A stretch of 64,000 nucleotides of DNA from Bos javanicus (Eukaryota; Chordata; Mammalia; Artiodactyla; Bovidae). Position 1 is the stretch's first letter. Every line of letters starts with the position of its first letter. The notes beneath the pieces are model-generated. The model was not told the DNA's origin and did not search any database. It worked only from the letters and a program-made list of their open reading frames with translations. The stretch lies in assembly GCF_032452875.1 (NCBI RefSeq), contig NC_083880.1, positions 60,462,829 to 60,526,828 of the forward strand, given 5' to 3'. Below, piece by piece: positions 31,640 through 43,105 of the stretch. Made by a program: the position numbers and the translations under genes.

Positions 31640-32590
31640 TTGTTTTGCCTTGTTAAATAGTTTTTATTATGCCATTTATGCATTGGGTAAACAAAGCCAG
31701 TTGTATCCAGTAGATGCAGTGAAAAGTATGTACCTCCCTCAGGCTCCTCCGCAAAGGCAACTGCTATTAGCAGTTTCCTGTGTGTCCTTCCAGAAATGCT
31801 CTTTACTGATTACTGGTTCTGAAAAAGTATTTATAGATGTCTCTGCTTATGTATTCATTGTGTATATATATATATAAACTCAAATACTGCAGGATCTTAG
31901 AAATATCACCCATCCCAAAGACAACCACTGTTAACACTATAATAATCCTGCAGAGTTTTTGTAAAACACATACGCTTAAATAATCATTTACAACATACTA
32001 AGTTAAAACTTTTATCAAAGTGTAACATAAGTGCAGGACGGTCCATGTGCCATTAAGTATACTTTCACAGGCTGAGCATACCTGCGCACCCAGCATGCAG
32101 AGCAAGAAATGCGATTAGCATCATCCTAGGAGCCCCTCACGCACACCTCCTCATACTGGGTTGCTTCCATTGTATTCCCCTTGAAATAGACAATGCACTT
32201 ACAGAGCTCACACTTCAGAAGACACAGAATAAACCGACGAGTCTCCTCTCCCAGCCACTCGCTTCCGGTTCTCAGAGGCAATTCTGTTAACCAGAGCTTA
32301 GGGATTCTTATAGAAATAGTCTTTGTAGATACAGGCATATCACATGTATCTTGTTTTTCCACATGAGAGGTGACATTTCACACACTGATATGCACTTGCG
32401 TGTTTTTTTTTCCCTAAACAATACATCTTGGACGCACTTCAGTGTTGAAAGAGCTGCTTCATGCTTTTTTGCTGCCTCATGCTTCTCTGCAGCTGCATAG
32501 TGCTCCATTCTGCACATTTTGTTGCTGTTGTCTTCCCTGGGCCTCATTCCTGGGTAGTGGACGGTTAACATCTTGGGGCCCATGTAAGCT
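31640..32590 (-). repeat. L1M 3'-region, long fragment
   Basis: TGTGTGTCCTTCCAGAAATG, CAATACATCTTGGACGCAC and CTGCATAGTGCTCCATTCTG follow one old L1 3' region in reverse over about 950 bp. It contains a (TA)n run at 31862-31877. Confidence 0.65.
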
Positions 32591-32594
32591 ACAA

Positions 32595-33630
32595 GGCCAG
32601 CACAACACACCTGACTTGGGAGAGGCACGGCTGTGGACCAGTATCTCTGGGAGCCGCTTGCCAAACATCCCTGCCCCCAACACACACACTTTCTGCCTTT
32701 AGGATGGGACAGCCCAGCCATTCCATGTTGCCTGAGCGAGGGCTTACTCAGGGCTAGAGGAGTTAAAGGAGTTCAGGGAGGAGAAACCCAGGGCTGAGGC
32801 AGGTGGGATGAACAACTTCATCCAGGCCACCTGGGACCCTGAAGGGGACACCTAAACATCAGTTCACACCCTCCACCCAAACCTTCTTAGCCACAAGGAG
32901 CATCAGCACAAGAAGGATCTCAGAGTGCATCGTTTCATCATGAGAAGTTGAGCCCATACAGATGAAGCAAACTGCCTGAGGTCCCCTAGCTAGTCCCTGG
33001 CTCTGCTGAGCCACTAGGAGCCCAAGTCTTCCTGCCTGCCATTCAGGACGCTCTTCTCTAATTCCTCAGTTGCAAGTTGGAAAGCCTCAGAGGCCACCCA
33101 CGGCAATGGAGAAACAGAGAGGGACAGCAAAGGGCCAGAGCTGCACAGCTTTTGGAGCTGAGAATGCAAACTCCCTCTGTCTAGCTCAGGGCTCCTCCAC
33201 CACTTTTAGTTCCCCTCAGTGGCCCAGACCACTTCCATTTTATGATGCTCCCATTAGATTTAAAAAAATAAACACACTACAGAATGGAATCCCCCAAACT
33301 CTAGCATATTCAGCAAGTTAACTTATTAAGCAACCATATACAATCACAAGAATGATGAATTATCATGAGAACTTAGAAGATTTACAAAATCATCAGTCTA
33401 TAGGATACACATGTAAGGTTGACCATCTTTGTTCAACCCGTCTGCATCTCTTGCTATTGTATATTTTACATCCTGTGGGCTTTATATCTAAAGTCTAGAC
33501 AGGGACAGCAAGATGCCATGTGCCCCTGGCCTGAGTCCTGTCCTACCGGGGGTTGATGCTATAGAGGATGTTACTGGGCAGTTGACAAAACTGGAGTAAG
33601 AACAACAGATTAAGGTATCCTATCAATGTC
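32595..33630. other. No gene seen; MIR fragment at about 32920-33020
   Basis: GAAGCAAACTGCCTGAGGTC with CTAGTCCCTGGCTCTGC suggests a reverse MIR. The remainder is not assigned. Confidence 0.45.
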
Positions 33631-33637
33631 ACACTTG

Positions 33638-33842
33638 GGGCTTCCCAGATGGCTCAGTGGTAAAGAATCTGCTTGCCAGTGTAGGAGACACAGGAGACTC
33701 AGGTTCAACACCTGGGTTGGGGAGATCCCCTTGAGAAGGACACAGCAACCCACTCCAGTGCCTGGAAAATCCCACAGACATAGGAGCTTGGTGGGCTGTA
33801 GTCTATGGGGTTATAGAGTCAGACACAACTTAGCAACGGAGC
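33638..33842 (+). repeat. Bov-tA SINE
   Basis: GGGCTTCCCAGATGGCTCAG head and CAGACACAACTTAGCAACGG tail. Confidence 0.88.
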
Positions 33843-33849
33843 ACGCACA

Positions 33850-34140
33850 CATATATCAACATTACATTTACTGAATTTGATAACAGTATGGTGATGTAAG
33901 AGGGTATTCTGGTGCTTCAGAAACACACTCTGAAGTATTATGGAGTAGAATAACATGATGTAGGTGATATACTATCAAATGGAATAGAAAAAAGTAACTG
34001 CAAGAGTGAGAGCAAGACAAAGCAAATGTGGCAAACTGTTAAAACTTGGTGAATCCAGGTAGAGGGTATATTGGAGTTCTTTTCACTCCTTCCGTAACTT
34101 CTCTGCATGTTTGTAAATAACTCCAGAGCAAAAAGTTAAA
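33850..34140 (+). repeat. L1M 3' terminal fragment
   Basis: AAATGTGGCAAACTGTTAAA, GGTGAATCCAGGTAGAGGGT and GAGCAAAAAGTTAAAA are an old L1 3' end. Confidence 0.65.
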
Positions 34141-34775
34141 ACAGAGCTGAGATCTTGGCCCTCTAGGAGGTAAGGCCTGCCAATGGTCTCTTGGCCAGCT
34201 CTGACCTGCCCTGCTCCAGCTGCCCCAGCAGAGACAGAAAAACCCCCAGTGGACCCAGGCATTTCTGCCCATGACTCTCAGGCCCCTGTGCCCTTCAGGA
34301 GGCTAAGGTGGTCCCAACCCCAGAGGCTCCTGCCACCATGATTTATATCCCTGTGAGCTTCAGCAGCTGTGAGCACGGGTCCCGCCAGGCAGCCTGCTGG
34401 GGGGGCCCGGCGTTTGCTTACCAGCGTGTCTAATCCAGACCAGACTTGTAGGCCCCACGAGCCTGGGACTGGGCTCCCGGGGGTACCAGGGTCAGAGGGT
34501 AGGCCACTAGGGCCTAGAAACCAAGGAGATCCTAAGGTTGAACTGGTTGGAAGACAGGAGACCTGGCCTGGTCTACCTTGGCCGCTGTTCCTGTGCGACC
34601 TAGGGTGGGTGTCTGCCTCTCTCTAGGCCTTGGTTTTCCTCGTTTTAGCACAGCCTGCACAAATTAGACCAGAAGGGCTATATGAACTAGGACAGACTGG
34701 CCCTGTGGAGGGAAGACTGATAAAATTTAGGAGGTGGTGTTTTCTGAATGCCCAGATCCTCTAGACTTGGAAAAG
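34141..34775. other. No gene or named repeat seen
   Basis: G+C-rich unique-looking sequence at 34270-34640. Open frames up to 85 codons have no recognisable family. Confidence 0.5.
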
Positions 34776-34779
34776 TGCC

Positions 34780-34975
34780 TGACTTTTTCTAAGGTCCCAC
34801 TAGGTGTCAGGTCTTCGTCTACACACTTTACGTAAGTTAATGTAACCTACCCAACAATTTATGGCTCCATTTTATAGATGCGGGAACTGAGGCACAGGGA
34901 ACATGCCCACCTTTACATGGCCCCTGGCAAGCAAGTGGATTTGAACCAGGTGTTCTGGCTGCAGAGCCTCACTGA
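34780..34975 (-). repeat. MIR SINE
   Basis: CCCACTAGGTGTCAGG, CTCCATTTTATAGATGCGGG and AAGTGGATTTGAACCAGGTG are reverse MIR. Confidence 0.8.
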
Positions 34976-35489
34976 ACTCTCGCCACTGGCCCACACGGCC
35001 TCACTAGGTATGTGCCCAGTCCTGTAAGGGCCTGGACTGAACCTGAGCTTGCAGAACAAGATCGAAAAGGTCATTCTGGCCAGAGAGCAAGACAGATGTG
35101 GTGCCTGCTCTCATGGAGGCCAAGGTCTATCAGAAAAACAGGCTGTGAGCAAAGAAAGAGTAAAAATATGATTGGTGCTTCCAAGGTCTGTGGGGGTGTG
35201 TGAATGAGAAAGAATAGGGGAAACATAAGGATGATGCCTCGGAGGCAAGAAAAGACTTTGCCGAGCGTGCAGAGGTCCTGCAAAGTGGTTCAGGCCACCC
35301 CTGCATGAGATGCAGTGCTTGGGGCTCTTGCGGGTCCCTGGACCTCCCCTGAACATAACCTGATAATCCCTGACACATCTCCTCTGGGCACCCAGAGCTG
35401 CTCTGCAAAGTACTCAGAGCAAGGCGAGCCTCTGTGGACCGAGGAGAAAAGCATGGGGGAGCTCATGGAGCACCAGGTCTGCGCCGGGC

Positions 35490-35600
35490 ATGGTGTGAAC
35501 CCATAATTTATCGACTTCTTCCAACCCCGAGAGGCAGGGGCTGTTAGCATCTTCATGGTTACTCGGCCACTGAAGGACCAGGATTTGGACCCAGGCATGA
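35490..35600 (-). repeat. MIR fragment
   Basis: GAGAGGCAGGGGCTGTTAGC and CAGGATTTGGACCCAGGC. The preceding 34980-35489 shows no gene. Confidence 0.5.
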
Positions 35601-35602
35601 AG

Positions 35603-35738
35603 AGTCCCTGGAGGAGGGCATGGCAACCCACTCCAGTATTCTTGCCTGGAGAATCCCGTGGACAGAGGAGCCTGGTGAGCTACAGCCCATAGGATTGCAC
35701 AGAGTCAGACACGACTGAAGAGACAGCGTACACGCAGA
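35603..35738 (+). repeat. BovA monomer
   Basis: GGAGGAGGGCATGGCAACCC to CAGACACGACTGAAGAGAC. Confidence 0.85.
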
Positions 35739-36059
35739 GTGCAGAGCCACCCCTTCATCTTCCTCCTCTGCTGTCCATGCACTCAGTGTCGAGGTTCCGA
35801 GGCAGGAGGCAACTCTCCAGGCCCCTGAGCTGGGCCAGAGCCCCTGCTCACAACACCTCTGGATTCCACCATCATGCGGCAGCATCCCAGGGCTTCACAT
35901 GGTGCCAGCACCTAATGGGTGCTTAGCAGAGACCTGCTGAAGGACCAAGAAATTGGGCTTCCAGAACAAGACAGAAAAGTTCATCCCTCTGAGTCTGGGT
36001 CTTCTCCCCTGCCTGGAGTCCAGCCCTCACTGAGGGAACCAGAGTCTCAGAATCAGAGT

Positions 36060-36200
36060 CTCATATCCACCCTGCAAGGCGAGTGTGACCCATTTCACAG
36101 ATGGAGACTATAAAGGAGCAGTGGCTGACCCGAGGTTACATAATGAGGAGCACAGTGAGACCTCAAACCCAGCTCTGCAGTTCATCCCATCTGTAGAAAC
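36060..36200 (-). repeat. MIR fragment
   Basis: CCATTTCACAGATGGAGACT and CACAGTGAGACCTCAAACCC. Confidence 0.55.
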
Positions 36201-36735
36201 CCACGCCTGGAAGCTCAGAAGATACTGGCAACGGGCCTTTAGCCAGAGAGGAGAGAGGGATGGGCCCAGAGCTTAGGGAAGAGAGGAGGCGCTGACCAGC
36301 TGGGAACTCCGTGGGAATGAATCTTGCCCCCAACCCCACCCCACCCCAGTGCATCCCCCCAGGCAGCAGCCAGGGCAGCGGGAGGAAGGGGTCAGGGAGA
36401 CGGGTCTCAGATTCCCAAGGAGCACGCCCCCTCCTGTCCCCTGTGGGGTGGTTTTGAAGCCACCCAGTCGGCGGCGCTGGGCCTGTCTGCAGCTCACCCA
36501 GCCTTCTCTCTTCTCCTTCGAAGCAGCCTCCCCCTCCTCCCCACCCCTCACCTACCTTCCCCTGCCTCCCTCTCTCCTCTCAGCCCAGGCCCACCACCTC
36601 CCCCACCCCAGGCTCTCAGAAAGCCCTGGAAAGGCTGCTTTCTTTGAGACAGGAAGGTGTCCTCAAGTCTCAGGAAGGAAAAACAGTCAAGCTGAACCCA
36701 CCAAGACCGTCTCCAAGGGGCCGGGGCTGGCATGA
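36201..36735. other. Pyrimidine-rich, repeat-poor stretch
   Basis: C/T-rich with long runs at 36500-36600. Frames of up to 128 codons on + reflect composition, not a gene. Confidence 0.5.
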
Positions 36736-36739
36736 GGCC

Positions 36740-36900
36740 AGGACTGACATCACCTGGGAACTGCCACGGCCCGCAGCTGCAACACGCCTCCTGGGGGGAC
36801 GAGCTTTGGCTATTTAAAAAAATAATAATAATAAAAATAAAAAAAACATTTCCAGTCTGATGTTTTCGAATGTGCTTTTTATAGTGGGCCCTGGGGCGTG
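36740..36900. promoter_or_regulatory. Candidate enhancer-like block with E-boxes and AT-rich core
   Basis: CACCTG (36751-36756) and CAGCTG (36774-36779) are bHLH-type E-boxes. They are followed by GGCTATTTAAAAAAATAAT and an A-rich microsatellite-like run (36815-36846), then CATTTCCAG and GTGCTTTTTATAGTG. No transposable element is recognised. A regulatory function is a guess from motif clustering. Confidence 0.25.
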
Positions 36901-37110
36901 GGTGTTTTGGTGTCCACCCGCCCCCCTCCGCTTTTTCCTCACGTCCTGACTTTCACACTACACAATGCAATCTTTGACCAATTCCAGCTAATTCCCGGGG
37001 ATGCTGGGTGGGACCTCCTTCCAGTCTCTGATCCCCTCAGATTATCTTTTATGTATCTGAATACATTTAATTTTAACTTTCAAAATATGTATCAATAATA
37101 CATGCCCATG

Positions 37111-37245
37111 GGGACTTCCCTGAGTGTCCTGTTGTTAAAACTTCACCTTCCAATGCAGGGAATGCTGGTTGAAGAGCTAAGATCCTGTAAGCCTCGTGCC
37201 AAAAAACCAAAACATAAAAAACAGAAGCAATATTGTAATACATTC
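37111..37245 (+). repeat. CHR-type tRNA SINE, partial
   Basis: GGGGACTTCCCTGAGTGTCC head; degenerated body; A-rich end. Confidence 0.7.
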
Positions 37246-37264
37246 AATAAAGAGTTTTTAAATG

Positions 37265-37850
37265 GTCCACATAAATAATAAAAATAATAATAATAATATT
37301 TGCCCATGTTACCAAATTCAAAAGTTGCCTGAGAGCATGAGATGAAATAAGTCTTTCCACCACTGCCTATCACCTCCTGTCTGCCCATTGCAGCAATTCC
37401 TCTTTTATTTTATTCAACAAAATCTCCTCTAGTACTTATTACGTGCCAGGCAATTTTCTAAACAATTATCTAGTATTAACTCATTTAATCTTTATAAAAA
37501 TTATATGAAGTAGGGTTTCCATTGTCTATATTATTGTGAATATTGCCAGATATTCTATCCATATAGAAACAAATCTAGATCTGTACTCTTACCCTCAACT
37601 CCCTTTCTAAAACAGAAGCTTATTATATACCCTCGTCTGCACTTGCCTTCATTTACTTAAAAATGTATCTTAGAATCATTTCAGATCGGTGCTGAAAGAG
37701 ATTCCTCATTCATCTTTACAGCTGCATGGTGTTCCCTTCTATGGAAGAATTACCATAAAATAATCTGTCCATTCTTGGTGAACATTGAGGATATTTCAAA
37801 TTTTTTCTCTTATGAATAATGCTGCAATGAATTGCCCAAGTGATTCTTCC
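37265..37850 (-). repeat. L1M 3'-region fragment, with an (AAT)n run and a MIR piece
   Basis: An AAT repeat at 37275-37301, then CAAAAGTTGCCTGAGAGC. A reverse MIR at about 37420-37520 (TATTACGTGCCAGGCAATTT) is followed by TACAGCTGCATGGTGTTCCC and TGAATAATGCTGCAATGAA, which are L1M words in reverse. Confidence 0.6.
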
Positions 37851-38109
37851 AAAGCATAACTTGGAATTCATCAGTCCAATATTCAAAAATTCCCCACCTT
37901 TCTCTTGTATGCAGAAGAACATCTTGAACATAGTGGTTATCAAGAACCCCTCTGAGACTCTGATGACAGCAATCAGCCTGCTGTCTGAAAACCGCTCACG
38001 AACAACTGAGCTTCATATAAAGTTCAGAGACTCCCGGAAACCCCACCATGGGCCCAATAATGCTATTAAAACCTCCCCTGGCTGTGTGATGTGCCCATAA
38101 CTTTGAACT

Positions 38110-38420
38110 GGACACTCTGAACTGTCAGCTCTGCTGCCAGCTCCGCTCCCATCTCCACTGCTTCTAGGTTTCAGGGCTATGGAGAAATTGCTTAATCTCA
38201 CCAAGCCTCAGTTTTCCCATCTCTAAAACGGTTCTAATTATAGTAGGTTCCTCCTAAGACTGTGAAAAAGAAATTAGATCCAGACTCTAAAGTATTTAGC
38301 TTGGCACATAGCACATCCTTAAACCAAGTTAGCTCTTGTTGTTTCTGCAAGATACATTCCAAACTCATTCATTTATTCAACAAATATTTATTGAGAACAT
38401 ACTATGGGCAGAGAACTAGG
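38110..38420. repeat. MIR fragments
   Basis: A forward MIR (AATCTCACCAAGCCTCAGTT, CATAGCACATCCTTAAACC) and then a reverse piece (CAACAAATATTTATTGAGAA). Confidence 0.65.
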
Positions 38421-38424
38421 GTGT

Positions 38425-39060
38425 TCCAGGAGGTGAAGAGAGGTAGAGGTTTGGAAAAAATCAAACCAAACCAAGCAGTCATGAGTGACAGGGTCCTCTG
38501 GACTGCTGGTGGAAGAGGCGGGGGAACACAGAAGAGGAGGCAGCTAAGGTGGCCTGGGGTAGGGATAGTCATGGAAGTCTCTTCAGACAGTGGTGCTGGC
38601 TTGACTCTTAACGGATCATGGGGGAGATTCTCTAGGTAAAAAGGGACCTGTGTAAAGGAGTGGGTACATGCACCAGCCTTGAGGAGAGAGCCTAAGGCAG
38701 CAGGGGGACCCCCTGGAAGGCTCAGAGTAGCCAAGGTGTTGGGGGTGAACGTGAGGGGAGAAGAGACTGGAGAGCTGGACAGGGCTGAACTGGAAAGTGG
38801 GAAGACATGGCTCTCATCTAGGGAAGGACTGGTCACGAGTGCAGGTAGAAAAAGCCTCCAGTAGACATGGTGGAGGCCCTATTAGCAGGAGGCCTGAAGG
38901 CTGGTTGGAGGCTGCTTGTGTCATCCGTGTTAAAAAATGATAAATTAGGTAGTGATCATGAAGGTAGGCAGAAGAGGGCAGCAGCCCAGGAGAGATATTC
39001 AGAAAGCAGAGGTGAGATAACAGGCCTGATTAAGAGACAGTGCTGGAGAGAGGGGGAAAG
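38425..39060 (-). repeat. L2 LINE fragment
   Basis: Scattered reverse L2 words (GTAAAAAGGGACCTGTGTAA, CAGCCTTGAGGAGAGAGCC, TGGAGGCTGCTTGTGTCATC). Weak and old. Confidence 0.4.
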
Positions 39061-39064
39061 TTGA

Positions 39065-39445
39065 ATAGAAAGGGCCAACTCCTGCCCCTTCTCCTGCCCA
39101 CACTTGCAAGGGTTCCCATCACTCTTACAACCAAATCCAAAGTTCTCTCCCTGTGCTTCTGCCCGCCATGTGGCCTCATCTTCCTCCCTCCCTGTCCCCC
39201 TTGCTCTCTGCCTTCCTTCCTTGCCCTCTCGACCCCAGGCACACCAGCTTGCTAGCAATTCTCACAACACACCAGGCACACTCCAGCCTCCTGGTTTTTG
39301 TTTGTGCAGTTCCCTCTGCCTAGACTGCTCTTCTTCCATGTATCCTCAAGGCTCACTAATTCCTGTTTTTCATATCTTTGCTCAAATGTCACTTCCTCAA
39401 GGAGGTCTGTCTTGACTACCATCACTACAATAGCGCTCCTCCACC
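39065..39445 (+). repeat. L2 LINE fragment
   Basis: CAAATCCAAAGTTCTC, AACACACCAGGCACACTCC, AGTTCCCTCTGCCTAGACTG and CTCAAATGTCACTTCCTCAA follow the L2 3' coding region in order. Confidence 0.75.
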
Positions 39446-39449
39446 CATC

Positions 39450-39640
39450 TATTTGTTTAATTCTGATAAAATAGACATAACATAAATGTCACCATTTTAA
39501 CCATTTTTTATGTACAATTCAGTGACATTAAGTACTTTCACCATGTACACCATCACTGCCATCTGTTTTCAGAACATTTCATAATCCCAAACAGCTCTCC
39601 ACCAATCTCCATCCACTTTGTCCTAGTTTTTCTTTGTAAG
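39450..39640. repeat. L1M-like fragment
   Basis: ACATAACATAAATGTCACCA, TACAATTCAGTGACATTAAG and CCATCACTGCCATCTG match a common old L1 segment. Confidence 0.55.
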
Positions 39641-39790
39641 TTATTACTACCTGACATTATGATACTTACTTATCAATTTATCAGGTTTATTGTCCATCTG
39701 TGTAGAATGGAAGCTACAAGATAGCATGGCCTTTGGCTGTGTTGTTCACTGTTGCCTCACCAGCCCTTCAACAGTACCTGGCATGTAGAT

Positions 39791-40209
39791 ATTGTTCACT
39801 TGGTAAGTTGTGTCTAACTCTTTGCAACTCCATGGACTGCAGCATGCCAGCCTTCCCTGTCCTTCACCATCTCCCAGAGTTTGCTCAAACTCATGTCCAT
39901 TGAGTCGATGATGCCACTCAACCATCTCATCCTCTGTCACCCCCTCCTCCTCCTGCCCTCAGTCTTTCCCAGCATTAGGGTCTTTTCCAGTGAGTCAGTT
40001 CTTTGCATTTGATGGCCAAAGTATTGGAGCTTCAGCTTCAGCATCAGTCCTTCCAGTGAATAGTCAGGGTTTACTTCCTTTACGATTGACTGGTTTGATC
40101 TCCCTGCTGTTCAAGGGACTCTCAAGAGTCCTCTCCAGCACCACAGTTCAAAAGCACCACTTCTTCAGTGCTCAGTCTTCTCTATGGTCCAACTCTCACA
40201 ACCATACAT
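39791..40209 (-). mobile_element. BovB LINE 3' fragment (left arm of inverted pair)
   Basis: GTTGTGTCTAACTCTTTGCA through CATCTCATCCTCTGTC, AGCTTCAGCTTCAGCATCAG and CTCTCACAACCATACATG is the reverse of the BovB ORF2 end and 3' UTR. 5'-truncated. Confidence 0.9.
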
Positions 40210-40238
40210 GGCACATAATAGGTGCTCATTAAATGGTT

Positions 40239-40613
40239 TATTGATGCTTTTGAAGTTTGATGTGGTGTTGGAGAAGACTCTTGAGAGTCCCTTGGACAGT
40301 AAGGTGATCAAACCAGTCAATCCTAAAGGAAATCAACCCTGAATATTCACTGGAAGGACTGATGCTAAAGCTGAGGCTCCAATACTTTGGCCACCTGATG
40401 TGAAAAGCTGACTCATTAGAAAAGACCCTGATGCTGGGAAGGATTGAGGACAAGAGGAGAAGCGGATGACAGATGAGACAGTTAGATGGCATCAATGACT
40501 CAGTGGACATGAGTTTGAGCAAACTCTGGGAGATGCTGAAGGACAGGGAACCCTGGCATGCTGCAGTCCATGGGGTCACAAAAAGTCGGATGCAACTGAG
40601 CAGCTGAACAACA
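40239..40613 (+). mobile_element. BovB LINE 3' fragment (right arm of inverted pair)
   Basis: The same BovB end in forward orientation, from GATGCTTTTGAAG to CGGATGCAACTGAGCAGCTG. The target duplication AAATGGTT lies at 40231-40238 and 40614-40621. Confidence 0.9.
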
Positions 40614-40689
40614 AAATGGTTGTGGGTAAATTAACTTCTCTTCCAGAGAAGGAAGATACAGGCAGAGAAGTAGACAATTTCTGCAAAAT

Positions 40690-40935
40690 TCAAGAACATT
40701 CCTTCTTGTCAGCCCCTCTCCCACCACTTCTCTAGCCCCCCTCCTCTCTCCAGCCACAATGGCTATGTGGTCCCAGCACTGTTCTACTGCCTGAGCTGCT
40801 CCCCTTACTGGAAAGATCGTTCCTTCCTCATGCATCAAAATCCTCTTCCGTTTTTCAAAACCCTGTTCAATCCCACCTCCACAAGAAAGGATTCCAGACA
40901 AATTTTCATCACTCCAACCTCTCTCTCTTTCGAAC
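40690..40935 (+). repeat. L2 LINE fragment
   Basis: CTGTTCTACTGCCTGAGCTG, AAAACCCTGTTCAATCCC and similar words in L2 order. A further L2-like piece is at 41120-41210 (GAATCTGTGAGTGCCC). Confidence 0.5.
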
Positions 40936-41210
40936 CTAATCCTATGACCATCTCTGAAGTGGGTGTACGGTTTGCCTGACCTGAGCTACAAAACCAAGAA
41001 TGGGAGGAGGGGTAGTTTTCCCAAAAGAAATGGCTACTGGGGCAGACAAAAGTCCCAGATATCAGTAGTGATGGATGTAACAGCTATGTCTCTGTTGGAG
41101 CACTGGCCACACTGCCACCAGGAACTTAAGTTATTTTTGTCTTCCCCTTGAATCTGTGAGTGCCCTTGGGGCAAGGTCTAAGCCCAGGGTCTAGCACTTG
41201 GACTCTGCTT

Positions 41211-42315
41211 GAGGGACACCACTGTGCTTCCCTCCTCTCCTTCACAACCCAAGCCCTCTTTACATTCAGTCTGTGTTTTGGCCATCTTTGGAAAGACCCT
41301 GACTCTGGCTACCGCAGTGGCCGCGAGAGTATGCATGACTCCTGACCCTGCCCTATCCCTCTGGCACAGCATATCCCCACCACAAGGGGATCAGGAGGCC
41401 CAAGTCTCAGTCCGTGTCATCTACGTGACTTTAGAAAAGTCCCTTCCCCTTGACAAGCCTCAGAGGTCCTTTCTGTTCCACAGGGGCTGGCAAGGCATTT
41501 GACCTAAGAGGCATTTCCTCCCTCTCAGCTCATCATGTCCCTCTTTTCAATTTTCTCCATGTCTGGGTACCACCTGTGCCATCAGTTACATAATATTTTT
41601 TTCTTTAAATGAATCCTCTTTTAAAAACATAAGTATATTCATTTCAAAAGGGAACTTTAGATCCCTCCATAAATGGAAAACCAGTATCTCATGCCATAAA
41701 TAGAAGGTAACCATAAAAATAAGTACAATGAAAACAAAACAATGTCATTAAATTCTTGCCAGATCCAGCTGCCTGCCGAAGGCTTGGAGGTGGAGGCCTG
41801 CTCTCTGTTAAAAAGGGAAGTAAGTGTTAAGAGAGGTGTTAAAAACACACCAGCATTCAACAGAGACTTTCTCCTCAACAACAAGTTGAAGGAAAATGGG
41901 AAAGGGAGGAAAATTCCACTCTGGGCTCAGTTGTTCTTAGGTTGGGAGTGGCTCCACCTGGCAGCAGCTCAGGTGGGACCTGTCCCACTCCACCCACTCT
42001 TAGGAAGCCGTTTTTCCTGTGGAGGGGCCGAGCCTCCCCTGCACACAGGCCAGGGTGGAGAGGGTCAGAGCCCCATCCAGGATGGAGCTTGAGTTCGGAG
42101 CTCTGGTTCTTGTACATGGACAGAGGAGTTTCCACCTGTTCAGTCCCACTACTCTCACCAAGCATGGCCTGGGGGTCAAGGATGTAGTTTTCATTTGCAT
42201 AAATTTGAATGAAGAATCTCTGGAAAGATCAGAAATGAATAAAAGTGGTGGGAAGGAGACAGACTGGGAATGAGACTCTTCACAGGATCCGTTTTTATAC
42301 TTTTTGAACTGTGTG
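41211..42315. other. No gene seen; one MIR piece
   Basis: A MIR-like piece lies at about 41410-41475 (GTGACTTTAGAAAAGTCCC). Open frames of 97-116 codons in 41740-42190 have no family signal. Confidence 0.45.
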
Positions 42316-42319
42316 ACTA

Positions 42320-42420
42320 TATCACCCACTCAGATTTTAACAAATATTTATTAGGCCCTGTTATGTAAGCAGACTTTGTGTTAGGCTCTGAGTTCATTCA
42401 TTCATTCATTCATTCACTCT
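42320..42420 (-). repeat. MIR fragment and (ATTC)n
   Basis: AACAAATATTTATTAGGCCC is reverse MIR; a CATT tetranucleotide run lies at 42394-42417. Confidence 0.65.
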
Positions 42421-42429
42421 TTTATAACT

Positions 42430-42575
42430 GCGCTTCTTCCCCTGGTCCCTTTGCTATTCCTCAGATACACCAGAGTCTTTTCTACCCCGTGGTCTTAGCA
42501 CATCCTGTCCACTCTGCTTGGGATGCTAGCTTCTTCTCATTCGTCAGGCTTCATCTTAGGAAGCCCTTGTAAAAC
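42430..42575 (+). repeat. L2 LINE fragment
   Basis: CACTCTGCTTGGGATGCTAG and CATTCGTCAGGCTTCATC are L2-like. Confidence 0.5.
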
Positions 42576-42589
42576 TGCATTATTTAAAG

Positions 42590-42811
42590 CAGAGATTAGC
42601 AAACAATGGCCCATATTCCAAATCTGGCCCACCATTTGTTTTTATAAATAAAGTTTTATTGGAACACAGCCGTATACATTTATTTACATATTGTCTATGG
42701 TTGCTTTCCCATTATAATTCAGAGCTAAGAACTGTAACAGAGACTAGATGTGGCTCAAAGCCTAAATATTTACTGTTTGGTCCCTTACAGAAAAAGGTTT
42801 GCTGACTCCTT
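42590..42811. mobile_element. hAT-type non-autonomous DNA transposon
   Basis: The ends CAGAGATTAGCAAAC and GTTTGCTGACTCCTT are imperfect inverted repeats, and the 8-base target duplication ATTTAAAG / ATCTAAAG (42582-42589, 42812-42819) is the hAT hallmark. Inside, TAAATAAAGTTTTATTGGAA and CTAAATATTTACTGTTTGG match a Charlie-like family. It holds no transposase. Confidence 0.85.
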
Positions 42812-42837
42812 ATCTAAAGTAATCTTTCCCCTCTTCC

Positions 42838-43105
42838 CAAGTTTTATTTTTCTTTTTAATTAAAGTATAGTTGATTTACAATGTTGTGTTAATTTAGAAA
42901 GAGCTCAGTTGTACATTGTGCACATTCATTTTCATATTCTTTTCCATATGGTTTATCGCAGAATATTGAATATCGTTCCCTGTGCTCTACAGCAGGACCT
43001 TGCTGTCCCCAGTTCATCTTGATCGTGTTACTGCATTGATTTATTTCACACACTTAGAACAGTGTATAATTATCCTGGTTGTTTGGCATGTGTGAGTGTA
43101 TATAA
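42838..43105 (-). repeat. Ruminant L1 3' end
   Basis: TTTCTTTTTAATTAAAGTAT, GATTTACAATGTTGTG and CCATATGGTTTATCGCAGA are the reverse of the bovine L1 3' UTR. Confidence 0.8.
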
